From NCBI GenBank assembly GCA_000697055.1, contig JNDT01001313.1:62001-126000 (forward strand): 64,000 bases of DNA. The letters are read 5' to 3'. Numbering within the stretch: position 1 is the first letter of the stretch; each line of letters begins with the position of its first letter. This document shows, in pieces, positions 47,125 to 58,415 of the stretch. The notes under the pieces are model-generated. The model saw only the letters and a list, made by a program, of their open reading frames with translations, was not told the origin of the DNA and did no database searches. The position numbers and the translations under genes were made by a program. The DNA is from Saksenaea vasiformis B4078 (Eukaryota; Mucoromycota; Mucoromycetes; Mucorales; Saksenaeaceae).

Positions 47125-48344
47125 ATGAGCGATTACAATTATAATGTCTCCAAAGAGGCTAAAGTTGTTCCTCTTTACCATCATGAACAAGTACCTTTTC
47201 AGTCTATACAACGACAACATACAAAATTACCTACACAAGATCAACAGCAAGACTCCTGGCGTCAACCAACAAACAATAACAATACAAATAACAACAATAA
47301 TAATCCTGCTTCTTATGACTTGCAAGATGTTATCATTTATTATCAGTCTCAACCCGAACTACTACGTCTTATATTGCTCAGTAAACTTGAAGAAGATAAG
47401 CGAAGAGCCGAAGAAGCGAAATTACGAGCAAAAGAACTAGACTTGATGTTATTACAACAACAACAGCAGTTGACATCCTCTAGCAACACTCAAACAGATG
47501 TTGCTGCCGTCACAAACATGATTCCTTCACCTCCGCCTTTTACCGCTTCCCCATTTGGTATGCAACCCACCCCTCCTCCAAGTGCTGATGGACGGCCGAT
47601 GGCTATGCGACGTACCAGCCTTGACGCTATCCTTGGCTCTCCACACATGTCTTCGAACTTTCAACGACGGGAATCTTCGGCCATAGGTAACACGGATGGT
47701 TTGGATGATCGTGCGACATTTCCGATGAACAGGTAAAAAAGGTTGGGCCCCGCATTCGTTCCCGTGTCAACCGACTTTTTTTTTTATTCTTCAGCTACAC
47801 TCCGCCGTTGCTGTCACTCAAACCTCAGACCGGAGGAGCAGGAAGTGGAGGTGGGGAAATGGTCTCTCCGACATACCTCGATGAAAACAGCTTCACCCCG
47901 ACAACGGCAACACCACCACCGCAACCTATCCCGATCAATACACGCCCGTCTCAGCATCACCAACATCATCAACAACATCACCATTCTCCACAAGTTACAG
48001 CGTATCATGCACAACGTCCACGACGAAGACGTGAAATGCAGGCCATTACGAAAATCGTCGAGACACGAGAATTTCCTTACATGGATGGTTATTTTTGGAA
48101 AAACAACGGAAATACAATTCAGAAAAAAACAGGCAACAAAAGTGTGTATTACAAATGTTCAAACAGTAGCAAGGTAAACTCTCATTATCTTTCTTTGTTT
48201 TATGGTCGCACTGACTTCTTTTATTTGTAGGGATGTCCTGTAAACAAGACAGTAACGTGGAAAGAGAATGGCGAGTATTTAATCAAGTACCGTGGAGAAC
48301 ATCTTATGGATTGTGGCAAAGTGCAGCGCATTGTGGACATGTAG
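47125..48344 (+). CDS. WRKY/FLYWCH-superfamily zinc-finger protein
   Basis: Probable nuclear DNA-binding protein of about 360 residues in three exons, with introns near 47735-47794 and 48175-48229. The N-terminus is Gln/Asn-rich with an Asn run. A helical segment DLQDVIIYYQSQPELLRLILLSKLEEDKRRAEEAKLRAKEL could be a coiled coil and is followed by Pro/Ser-rich and His-rich stretches. The C-terminal 70 residues resemble a WRKY-type zinc domain: FPYMDGYFWKNNGNTIQ, then YYKCSNSSKGCPVNKTV and EYLIKYRGEHLMDCG. The ligand pattern is C-x7-C ... H-x3-C, and the core WRKYGQK is replaced by FWKNNGN. The superfamily call rests on these motifs; DNA binding and target are inferred. Confidence 0.75.
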
Positions 48345-48561
48345 ACGTATAGATTGTAAAGAGAAACAAGAAACTTGTGTACGCATACCCTTCCTCCTCC
48401 CTTCCATCTTTCCCTTATCATTGTCTCACATACATACACATACTATTTTTGCATTGTAACTATTCACTTCCAACTGGTTTTGGAGCAAAAAGAAGAAAAA
48501 AAAAGAAGTAAACGAACAAAAAGAGCCTAAACCTTTTTTTCTCTATCTATTGACAGGATGT
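48345..48561. other. Short intergenic, WRKY-like to Zn2Cys6 gene
   Basis: About 220 bp in which two transcription factor genes follow each other in tandem. It is A/T-rich, with no clear TATA box. Confidence 0.4.
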
Positions 48562-50842
48562 ATGTATATATCGTTTATCAGAGGAAGAAATTGCCATAAG
48601 AATAAGGGACATGTCTCAGTGTTAGAGATCGTAAGAAAATAAGAAGACTGTCTTCTTTTCTTTAGGATCGTAATGTTTGCAACTCTGGAATTGCCCATCC
48701 GAGGTCAGTCTGGAGTTCCTCGCCCGTCCCAATTACTAAAGCATGGAACGTAGAGGACAGTCGGCATAAGCGGTTGAAAGTAGGCCGAGCATGCCAACCG
48801 TGTCGAACAAAGAAGATCAAGGTAATGCACTTCACCCATCATCGAGTTGCTCATTTTGGTTACCATGACAGTGCGATGGGAAACAGCCCTGTATGCAGGT
48901 AGGATAGCATTCTCATTGTTTGAATAGCTAAACTTTTTTTTTCTTTACGCAAGTGCGAAGGTAATAAAACAAAGGACGAACGAAAAGAAAAACAGCAAGC
49001 TTATGCGTCATTATAGCACGGCAACGACGATGTGTTTATGTCAATCATTCAGACGACACATACATCAAGCTGGATTATATTGATAATACAGACGATGTCA
49101 AAGAAGAGGACCGTCGGCACGGATTTAGTAACACGCAAGACTGCTCGGAAACGAATATTTTGTTCGCTGTCGATCAGTTTCCTCGTTCTACTGGTTTAAC
49201 CGCCACCCATACCGCAGAAAATCATATGGACGATTATTATAAAAGCCACACGCCATCCACGCGACCAGAAAGGATGATTGAACAACTGACAGACGAGCTG
49301 ATGCGGCTATCGCTTCACCACGATATATCAGGCTCCAGACTTGAGGATAGGACGCCCTGGTATACGTATGGTGAAGTAGTTCGCTGGTTTCCTGAACCTC
49401 CGCCACTCGCGCATTACAACACATCCATTGAAATGCCATCGCGTCCCGTACAAGAGCTTCTTATCGATGTCTTTTTTAATCACAGTCACCGCGTTTTCCC
49501 CATCTTATCTCGGCAGATGTTCTACTACCAGCTTCGTGTCAAAGGCCCGCTTATCACACCATTGTTACTCAACACCATGTACGCTCATGCATCAAAACAT
49601 CTAGATAATGCAACTTTTCGGACTGAACCCGAGAATCCAATAACACAAGGCGATCTATTCTACAACCGCGCACGGCAACTTATCGACGATTTTCTAGACA
49701 CGCCGCGGTTGAGCACTGTCATTGCCCTGATCTACATGGCATCTTATGATGGACCACATGCACGAGGTGGTGTAGGTCGCAGTAGGGCATGGATGTACAG
49801 TGGTATGGCTATACGCATGTGCCTTGATTTAGGACTTCATACAACCAATTACAGCAGCCAGCAATCGCAGCTTGATATTGAGTTGCGAAAACGTGTGCTA
49901 TGGTCGTGTTACGTGATGGATAAGCTCGAAAGCTGTTCTAGGGAGCGCCCCTGGATGTTAAAACAAAAAGATCTTGGACTGGACCTTCCAGTTTCTCTTC
50001 CAGAAGAAACTCAACAAGAAAAACTCACTTTGAGCGGTTTCGCACATCTGTGCGGTTTGGCACTTATCTTGGAGAAAGCTCTTTGCTTTTTCACGGAAGA
50101 AGCAAACGGAAGGAACGAATGGACGGCTGATGAAGAAAAGCACGTTCTTCAACTATTGGATGATATCCACCGTTGGAGTGATACACTGCCAGCAGAGTTC
50201 CGGTGGAATGGTCCCGTAGGGCCATCAAAACGGGAAGCACTATCTTCTGTTATCGGGACAAACTTGCATTTACTGTATTACACATTGGAACTATCATTGC
50301 TCCTATGCTGTCGAATGCAAGATAATCAGCTGCATACACAGCAGCGGCGACTGATGATATATAACATCTCGGACATCCTGTCATGCATTGTTTCCGATCC
50401 ACAATTGATGCATAGCGCCACCTTAACCGTGTTTGCTGGCGTGTTTGCTGCCTTCGGTCACTCCCCTGATTTAGAGTCTCCTGATGGACGCACGACCGAA
50501 GATGCGAAAGCTAAACTTTGGTTATGCTTGCAGAATATTAGGACGATTATGGAAAGAACGTCCACATATGATATGCAGAATATGACCCGTGTGTTAAACC
50601 TGCACCTCGAGCCTCGGACATTGGACGCATATGCAATCTCGGCAGTTGCGTCCATGTATAACAACGAGAAAACCTCGCTGCATTCATACGATGCCAGATG
50701 TGATCCTATCCGCAACGAGTCGCCACGTCTCATGGAATCCGCCTCGCAGCAATCAGGAAGTAATTACGTTGAGCCAGCAGACTACACATTTGAGCTGATA
50801 TCTTTAACCGACGAATGGGCACGGACGTTAAACTATCCGTAG
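48562..50842 (+). CDS. Zn2Cys6 fungal transcription factor with fungal-specific TF domain
   Basis: Nuclear regulator of the Gal4-type zinc-cluster class. The cluster is assembled from exons 48666-48821 (GRACQPCRTKKIK), 48872-48898 (CDGKQPCMQ), a 7-nt micro-exon 48954-48960 and the long exon 49017-50842 (ARQRRCVYVNHSDD). It yields C-x2-C-x6-C-x5-C-x2-C-x6-C with all six cysteines. The long exon carries the fungal-specific TF (middle homology) domain with FNHSHRVFPILSRQMFYYQL, then RGGVGRSRAWMYSGMAIRMCLDLGLH, LRKRVLWSCYVMDKLES and RERPWMLKQKDLGLDLP. It ends ISLTDEWARTLNYP. The first exon, 48562-48630 (MYISFIRGRN), is tentative. About 720 residues. Target genes cannot be read from sequence. Confidence 0.85.
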
Positions 50843-51235
50843 CATACAATAAAAAAAGGAGGGATAAGGGAGTTGTGCCTGCATACAAACCATCATTGTG
50901 AGCTGGTCTTGTCCAAATTAGGAAGTTCGTTAATTATAAACATCGTCAAAAGTTTCCGTTCATTAACAAAGCTGCAGGATAAACCTATCTATTACCTCAT
51001 TGATATCCAACACTCTTTACACGTGGCTCATCATTTTGTAACGCATAATTCAGATCAAACTTTTTTTTGTGCTTGGCGATGACAAACTAAGTGGGCTGTA
51101 CAAAAGTAAAAATGACCATTTACAGGAAATTCGCCATATCAAGCAGCTAGATCATCTCCGCTAGTAACCCGCACAGTATATAAGATGTACATTGATCTCC
51201 TTTTTTTCTCTCAGCTTTTTCGCGTTCTTGACACA
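50843..51235. other. Intergenic, Zn2Cys6 gene to endopolyphosphatase
   Basis: About 390 bp with 3' untranslated sequence followed by the endopolyphosphatase promoter. No gene is seen. Confidence 0.5.
51177..51183 (+). promoter_or_regulatory. TATA box of the endopolyphosphatase-like gene
   Basis: TATATAA about 55 bp upstream of the ATG at 51236, followed by a pyrimidine-rich leader. Confidence 0.55.
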
Positions 51236-52912
51236 ATGAAGCACTCCTGGTCACTAGCTAGTCTGGCTCTGGTTCTAATCTCTACGGTTGATGCTCTCCC
51301 TATTGCCTCAACGGGAGTCCCTGGCATGCAGGCAAGACAAAATAAATTTACAGGAAAGTTCTTGCACGTTACAGGTAAAGCTATAGAAGAGGATTTCTTT
51401 GAATCAACCTATTTTTCTTTTCACAAGACATTCATCAGGATCCTACCTACGTCGATGGATCAGACCCGGATCAACTGTGTCACAGAAAAAACAAAAACGC
51501 CTCAAAAAACACCGCGGGAAAGTTCGGCGCGCTTGAGTCGGCTTGTGATTCGCCTATCCCTCTGGTACGCATGTATCAAATTAAATCATATGTATTAATG
51601 ACATGGTATAGGTAGAAGCTTCCTTCGACTTTATGAAGACGAACGTCCAGGATATCGATTTTATCATCTACACCGGGGATACCGCACGCCATGTAAATAG
51701 AGACGGGGAACTTTGCAATTAATGAAAAAAAATCATCGATAGGACCGTGATGATCAAATGCCACGAACCAAAGAGGACGTATTAGAGGATCACAAGGCTA
51801 TTATCAACTACTTCACAAAGACGTACGACGTGTCGAGGATCAAATGGGTAAGGTTGGCGTGACGAAGAGGCGCGGTACAAGTTGCTAACTGCCGAAATAG
51901 ATCCCGACGATTGGTAACAATGATATGCCTGTTCATAACCAGATCAGTGCCGATGACACATTTTATCACACCCTGCAAAAATTGTGGGAACCATTTAATT
52001 TAAACTTGACCGACTCGTTCCTAGAGGGTGGTTACTTTGTGCAGGATGATGTCGTTCCCGGTTTGCGGATCGTCAACGTGAACAGTATGCTGTTCTACAA
52101 GAAAAACCTCGAGGTGAAAGACTGCGACAAGAAGCATGCCGCAGGGGCAATCCAGTTGAAGTGGCTCGAAGTCGTCTTACAGGAAGCACGCGCCATGGGA
52201 CGAAAAGTGTACATCTTGTAACTATCACGCTACTTTCCTTTTTTGAGTATGGATCGCTTGGCTGACTCACTTAAACATAGATCCCATGTCCCACCAAACA
52301 ACGATAATGATAAGAAGCTATACAGGAAAACATGTCACACTATGTATTATAATCTGCTTGGTAGCTATGGTGATACATTAGCTGGTCATTTCACTGGTCA
52401 CACCAATGGTAACACACATGATACCAAAGCGCCAGCTAACATAGTCTATCCTAGATGATACCTTGACGGCAGTCATTGAAGATAGCAAGAACAGCTACAG
52501 TCATGTATCTGCCCGAGATGGCTCACTCAATGGCAAGAAAGCAGTATCTATGCTATTTAACGCACCATCCATTATTCCAGCAAACAATCCGGCCATGCGA
52601 ATTTACGAATATGAGGCTGCAGGCAGCAAAAGGTAAAAGCTGCTTCTTTTTCTTTTTTTTTTAGGAGCCACAAAGCTAATGAAAAAACATAGTTCACCAA
52701 TTGGGACGATTAAAGATTGGACACAGTACTACGTTGATCTCAAAAAGGCGAATAAGCAAGGCGAGGTCACATACCAAATCGAGTACAAGGCTTCAGATCT
52801 CTTTGGTGTCAATCAATTCGATGCTGCGGGAATTACCACAGTATTTCAGACACTTGAGAAGAATCCTCAAGTTCGGTCTAAATATGACACGTATATCACC
52901 GTTTCTGTGTAA
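51236..52912 (+). CDS. Secreted endopolyphosphatase-like metallophosphoesterase (PPN1/acid sphingomyelinase group)
   Basis: Calcineurin-like metallophosphoesterase. The start MKHSWSLASLALVLISTVDA is a signal peptide. After an intron comes DIHQDPTYVDGSDPDQLCH (DxH metal motif). FIIYTGDTARH then gives GDxxxH, with DRDDQMPR after an intron, followed by IPTIGNND (GNxD). Across the next intron are the metal-His segment SHVPPNNDND, in a position usually written GHxPP, and FTGHTN, the GHxN form seen in yeast Ppn1 rather than GHxH. The tail reads TIKDWTQYYVDLKKAN and ends YDTYITVSV. Seven or so introns; those at about 52219-52279 and 52408-52454 were needed to keep frame. The family hydrolyses long-chain polyphosphate in vacuole or outside the cell; no transmembrane anchor is seen here, so secretion is inferred. 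Confidence 0.85.
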
Positions 52913-53522
52913 CGAAACCATTGGTTGGTACCTTCCTCATTCTTATAGGGAGCTATGTATCGTAGCTATTAAATTTATTGTATTCTGCATGCGCGCTAAT
53001 GGTAAATGACTCTTGGTGCAAATCCTTGGGATAAATGGCTGGTGCTGACGGCACATTGCGATCCAAAATTCTCAAAGTCCTCCTAAATCGCATAGAAGGC
53101 ATATCTCTTATAAAAAGCGACTTTTATGCGACTACTCCTCTCTACAATGATTAAGCATTCTGTTCATGATAAAAAAGATTATATTACCCATCAGTTTATT
53201 ATAAAAATACTCTCCCGCATTCTAGACGTCTAAAACGTCGAGATGGATACAATAGACGGTCTTGCAAAGTGCAAATATAGGAGATATTGGCAGTTGGGAG
53301 GACTATATATGCCTTAGTGCACAGATCCATACTGAGTGCACTGTCATATCTATCCCATTTTCCTGATCTTCATTAAAGGCAGCGGGCAGTCGAGGCGCAT
53401 ATGCCCGTTTATCCTGTCTTTCATCACTATACTGCAAGTCAACTAAGAAAGACGAGTTATTACAAGAGAGGATATTACAAAAGGAGCCAAAAAAAATTTA
53501 GATTGATTACAGCGGAGCATGC
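52913..53522. other. Intergenic, convergent 3' region
   Basis: About 600 bp between convergent genes. AT-rich, without a supported gene or repeat. Confidence 0.5.
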
Positions 53523-54431
53523 TCAGATTCGGTGACGGATTAGTTTCAACGGATCGATTCCATCCTGTCTGGTATACAGTTTGTATACTTGCATCTTGCT
53601 TCGCCCCACCTGGAAGATGTGGTACATCTTTTCTTTATGGTCACAACTAGTACTAATATCAGAATTGTGGCTATAGTTTTCTTTCTTGTCTTTCTTTTCC
53701 CCTACCTTGCGGTTACTTCTGATACAGTTCTTCCCGCCAGTAGTACCTTCATGTTTGTCATCGTCATCTTTCTCCTCAATTTCCCAGTCCATTTCATATA
53801 GTGTATATCTCAGCTTATCCAGCACCTCTTTTTCATCTTCTTCCCTGAACGAGTAAATGATTAACTGAAACAGGTGTATAGCAGGACAGTCTATGATATA
53901 CAGCGCCATTGAAGTACCCCTGCTCCACAGTTTGCTATACCATCGTCTACCGTCAAAGAATCTCTCCAAGCTTGACTCCGCTTGCCCTAGTATAACGGTC
54001 GGATGCGTTAAAATCCTGCTTTCACAATTTTTGTCGCGTAGCATTTCGAGTGACTCGCTCTGGATTTCATACAGTAGAAGCTTACTGCTGCGTACAGAAA
54101 TAACGTGCAATGATTCGATTACATAGTCCGAGTACCAATCCACTTCATAAAGCGCCTCGCGAATTTTGTCAATTAGTTCGACTTGGTCTACTTTCACTGC
54201 TGAACAGACAATCATTTCAAAGAGCGGAACAACCTTTCGGGATTCAGCGAACAAAATAACCGACTGTTCTACGTATTCTGATAACTCTACATGACCCTTT
54301 AGTAGCTCCTCGATGGTAAAGTGAGGTCTGCCTCGGTAGCGCATCGCAATGTCGTAGAGAAGATTATAAAAAAGATGCAACTCTCCTGATCTATTTAACT
54401 GTGTTGTGCGGAGTCTCTGTGGAGTCTCCAC
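53523..54431 (-). CDS. Orphan protein with an internally duplicated module
   Basis: A single-exon, 302-residue frame from METPQRLRTTQLNRS to KLIRHRI, longer than expected by chance in this AT-rich DNA. Two halves share a pattern. The first has VVPLFEMIVCSAVKVDQVE then IDKIREALYEVDWY and ESLHVISVRSSKLLLYEIQ. The second has IHLFQLIIYSFREEDEKE then LDKLRYTLYEMDWE, a charged insert (KKDKKENYSHNSD) and KMYHIFQVGRSKMQVYKLYT. Both look like alpha/beta modules with a conserved LYE(V/M)DW core. No signal peptide, membrane helix or known domain is recognised. It may belong to a lineage-specific family. Confidence 0.65.
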   Translation of the reverse strand: METPQRLRTTQLNRSGELHLFYNLLYDIAMRYRGRPHFTIEELLKGHVELSEYVEQSVILFAESRKVVPLFEMIVCSAVKVDQVELIDKIREALYEVDWYSDYVIESLHVISVRSSKLLLYEIQSESLEMLRDKNCESRILTHPTVILGQAESSLERFFDGRRWYSKLWSRGTSMALYIIDCPAIHLFQLIIYSFREEDEKEVLDKLRYTLYEMDWEIEEKDDDDKHEGTTGGKNCIRSNRKVGEKKDKKENYSHNSDISTSCDHKEKMYHIFQVGRSKMQVYKLYTRQDGIDPLKLIRHRI

Positions 54432-55286
54432 ATGAAAACTTGGGTGGAACTCACTCTGGGGAACAGTAACACAGAAATACGTCCGTAATTCAACTTTGTC
54501 TTGGTTCCTACAACAAACTCAAGGTCTTTTACGCCCTCGATAAGCAATGTCGGTTATTTTACTTGATCAATCTTCGTTTTCTACTGAATATATATTACGC
54601 AAATTGAGCACATAACTGGATGCATGTGTCGCGATTTCTACGCAACCATGTCGAAAGCCCTGCTCTGTATGCTCACGCGCAGACTTTTTAAGCCTTCTTC
54701 TTTTTTCGGTTATAAATTGTGCTATTTGGAAGGCATCTTAGAATCGACCAAGTGGGCTTTCAGAAAAGGGAGGTCTAAGATTGCTGAACTACAATTGACT
54801 CCACATTTTATATCGCGCGAACAAAACCAGTGCAGCAGACGCTCGGTTAGGATGCAGTTGACGAAGAATATCCTTTAATCGAATCATGTAAAAAAACAGC
54901 AGGTGAGTAGCTAAAATGTGCTTGAATCGGTTAGGTCTTTAAATTTTGCGTCACATAATCTCTTGCAACCTTGTAGCTACTTTCTTCAACCTCTATCATC
55001 GTTCATTAATAAAAACAGAAGCATTCTTGGAACATCAGAATACGTGTACGACTGTAGCACACGTTCACGTTCGGGTTATAAATTTTCTTCTTAAAGCTGA
55101 GTATGAAGGCTGCTATCTCGCCATGGTTTGATGGTAGTTTGCCATGAAAACATTGTTTAAGAAGTCGACCTATTGATGCACTGAACAATTAGTGAAAAGA
55201 GAACAGTTAGCAAATATTTTGACAGAGAATTATCCACGTCGGAAAAGAAAAGGATCCTAATTACAAAAGTCTGCCGGCAGGCAGCA
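54432..55286. other. Intergenic between two orphan genes
   Basis: About 850 bp, AT-rich. A short frame at 54624-54878 has no recognisable features. No repeats are seen. Confidence 0.45.
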
Positions 55287-55691
55287 TTATAGCATGCTTG
55301 TCCACTCATCCGCACATGTTTCCGAGTTATGTAAAATCCTTCCTGCTATTATTTCATTTGCGATGGAGATCTTACCGTTTTCCAACAGATCAAGTGCATT
55401 TAAGTCGCAATTATCAGCAAGTTTCCTTATGGCAATGGACTTCCCAGATCCCAAATCCTTTTTGATGAGATTCAAAGCATCGTGCAAAGACGCCCAGCTT
55501 TTGATCCCCGTCTGTTCAACCTGCACTTCTTCAAACGTAGGTGCCAGTTCGATAAAGTCTGGGAACGACACTTCCTCGCCTTTTATCATACCTATTGATA
55601 GGATCTGAAGAAACTTTGACGTTATTTTTGCTGCAGCATACTCCCCACTACCAAATCCAACGAAGTGTGGCAAATCACAGGAAGTGAACAT
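55287..55691 (-). CDS. Hypothetical small single-exon protein
   Basis: A 134-residue frame from MFTSCDLPHFVGFGSGEYAAAKITS to CADEWTSML, moderately acidic and mostly helical by composition (DALNLIKKDLGSGKSIAIRKLADNCDLN, LLENGKISIANEIIAGRIL). No recognised family, signal peptide or membrane segment. It lies between the duplicated-module orphan and a transposase relic on the same strand. It could be a gene, part of the mobile element debris, or a fragment. Confidence 0.4.
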   Translation of the reverse strand: MFTSCDLPHFVGFGSGEYAAAKITSKFLQILSIGMIKGEEVSFPDFIELAPTFEEVQVEQTGIKSWASLHDALNLIKKDLGSGKSIAIRKLADNCDLNALDLLENGKISIANEIIAGRILHNSETCADEWTSML

Positions 55692-56022
55692 TGTTGCTAG
55701 TAAATGAAGATGTTGTATCCAATTTCAAGTAAGCGCGACGTGAAGTAAGCGCGACTCAAAAAAGGATTGTTTTATTAAAATGATTGTTCTATTGTTTAAA
55801 TCATTCACGGTGCTCGCGGGTAACAGCGGGATAGAGGAGTTTAGAGATATCTTTAGATGATCCTTTACTAGATTGGGATCATTATGTTTATCCTGATGTA
55901 TTCTGTGTCCGCTGGTATCTCAGCAACAGATGTCCAGAACCGTGTTCTAATAAAGTAACCACCTCAGTACCTTTTGTCGTGTTCTGACGTACTGTTCTAA
56001 TCACTGTGTAGTAACGTTACTA

Positions 56023-57690
56023 TGCTGGATACGGCAGAAGAATATCTGCGAAACTCAAAGGGAAAGCACGCTGCATCGAAAATGTTGAAAGACCATGGAA
56101 ACCACTGACAAGTTGCCTTTGACACGAAATGTTATTCGGCACTTTGTTGGCTTCTGCTGCCATCTGCTCTTTAAATTATTTGAGAGCGTTCGCATTGTAT
56201 AGAATCTTCGCTGAATTACACAACATTTTGGTAGTGGCGACATCTACACTGGGACCAACGTTAACAGCTGGATCAGTTGATATAGTCGCTGAGCTTGTGA
56301 AGAGAAGATTCATTGTGTTTGAACCTAGTACAAGCTTGCTTTTGGGCTTTCTGCCGTCAGCATCCGAAATGCTGCCTATAAATATCTCCGGATAACGACT
56401 GCCCTCGAGTGACGAAGCTGCGCCCCAAGGCTCTGATTTTGCACCAGTATCCAAGATCAGGTCCAATTTGAACGTGGGTACTACATACAGTAGGAGGTCC
56501 TGCCAATCCACTGCTCTTAGAATTCCAGAGCGTTTATACACATCCTGCCAAGCGCCATAAAACGTTGTTGGGATAAACGATCTGGAAGCCGACATGGCTG
56601 CTCCAATTTCTTTGCCGATGTTGTTATCTAACCAGAAGGGAGTGGGAGTCTCATTGTCATAGGCAAATTCTCGAGAAACGAGCCGCCAAACTTGATGACC
56701 AATGCCGTGGCGGATTCCGTGCATTTCGTCATAGCTAAAAAAAAAAAAAAAGTTGGCCCTGTAAACAACCTGATGGTCGCTACTGCGGATGTTTCTGGGA
56801 TGCCATGCTCAGGATCGCCGTTGACAAAATGCTGTGTAGTTCTAATAGATGCTGGGATGGACGTTGGCGGATGATACATTCCAGGTCCTAATGGGTTCTG
56901 TCCTCTGCTGAGGCACATACGACATCCATATCGCGACTGGTGGCCACTGTGACCACATAACTTTGCCACTGCTGGCATAGTGTACGATCTAGAGCTAGTT
57001 ACGTACCTCATTCCCGCGGAAATTGAGCACTTGTATACGGGCTAGCGATTGCGAACTTGGTGCTTTTTGAGGTGAATATCCATCTGTTGCTAGTGCGATC
57101 GAGATGTCGTAAGGATTTTGGAAGAGGTCATCCTTCGGGGCTTTGTAAGCCTCGTCATCGAAAACGCCAGCAATGGTATATCCCTCTTCCTGAAAATAGG
57201 TATGTCTAGAGCAAAGGTTGGCGGGTCTCGCGGCTGAGAAAGAGTGTTGCTAACTGCGCACTTAGCAGAAGAAAGGTGAACGCCCATTTCGACCTTTGTA
57301 CGAGCAAATCATGCTGACACGCTTGATTCGCGCATTGAGTAAGTATCTGGCATTGTCCAGTGAACGCAACACAGCCAAAACTGTAATTATCAATAGTAAA
57401 TGGTTTGGCCAGATACGACCCGTGTTGGCCTCTCGAGTGCACCCAGAATCCAAAAACTCTGAGTTCTCCCTGTCAATGTCTGTTGGCGCAAGCATATTAG
57501 TAAAATTGGAGACGATCGCATCGTGATCACTGGAAGGCGATGTAATGTTCGAGATGGTTTCATTATTATCGGGCTCTTGCAAATCATCTAATTCACTATC
57601 TTGGCAATCAAGAACTTGGTTTTCGCCATAGTTGTCAGTGACATAATCAAGGTGAACATCGTCGTCAATTTGGATGGCTTCATATGCGGA
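56023..57690 (-). pseudogene. tnp2-family transposase relic, internally deleted and joined to an unrelated frame
   Basis: Minus-strand fragments of a second tnp2 transposase. An acidic N-terminal stretch lies near 57690-57440 (YTATSAYEAIQIDDDVH and NNETISNITSPSSDHDAI). EEGYTIAGVFDDEAYKAPKDD and DISIALATDGYSPQ follow near 57190-57050. MPAVAKLCGHSGHQSRYGCRMC (about 56980-56915) joins it with the intervening roughly 60 residues missing. EMHGIRHGIGHQVWRLVSREF lies beyond a 15-T run, and AVDWQDLLLYVVPT falls near 56520-56480. The open frame then continues into sequence that is not transposase-like (EPWGAASSLEGSRYPEIFIGSI to about 56176, with one stop, to 56023). The frame changes at the T-run. Confidence 0.75.
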
Positions 57691-58415
57691 AGTAGCTGTA
57701 TATCATCGGGCTCACTACCATCATCAATATTCACAGGCTAGCAAGATCAAGGTAACGCTATTAGCGTGAAAAAAAAAAAATTTAGGACATGGTCACCACG
57801 GGGAGAATTGCTTCGTCTCTGTTTGTCCGATGCTCTTACGGCAAGGCACATTATCGTGAAGTTCCCAACACGCAGTAATTGCAATTGTAGGAATCTCGCT
57901 TAATCATAGTAGCTTTCTTTGTATGCTTCAGTGCCTTTGGGCAATTAAACAGTATTATAGCGACAATGAAGTATCTTATATGAAATTAAGTATGGCAGGT
58001 TTGCGTTTAGCCAAAGGACAAGAGAATACTCAAAGTTGTATTTGAGGAAAGTACATGTGGAGCTTACCTTCAGAGAGCACCTGCAAATTAGAGATTTAGA
58101 GGAATCCTTAATTGCCTTACAGGTAGCACCTGAAAAAGAGAGAGAGCTGCAAAATGCAGGCACTCGGATGAGATTATTTGGTGGGTGCTTCTTCAAACCT
58201 CTATTACAGTAGAAGCACTCCTTTTCCCATGAAGGAAAGGATCTCCGTACAGTGGTAACTCGAGATTTCTCGTCAACCCACACCGCACCTTTCCAGGAAA
58301 GGAAGGATTGGTGCTTTCATGCAAGCCACATCAAAGCGACGTGTGACTCGCCTTTTTTTTTTTCCTTTGAAAGGGGTCCGAGAAAGCTGCCCTACAAGGA
58401 AGTTCTGCAAACCTC
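57691..58415. other. Intergenic, transposase relic to RRP5
   Basis: About 700 bp holding the remnant edge of the relic and the RRP5 promoter. A minus-strand frame at 57945-58283 has no recognised domain. Confidence 0.45.
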
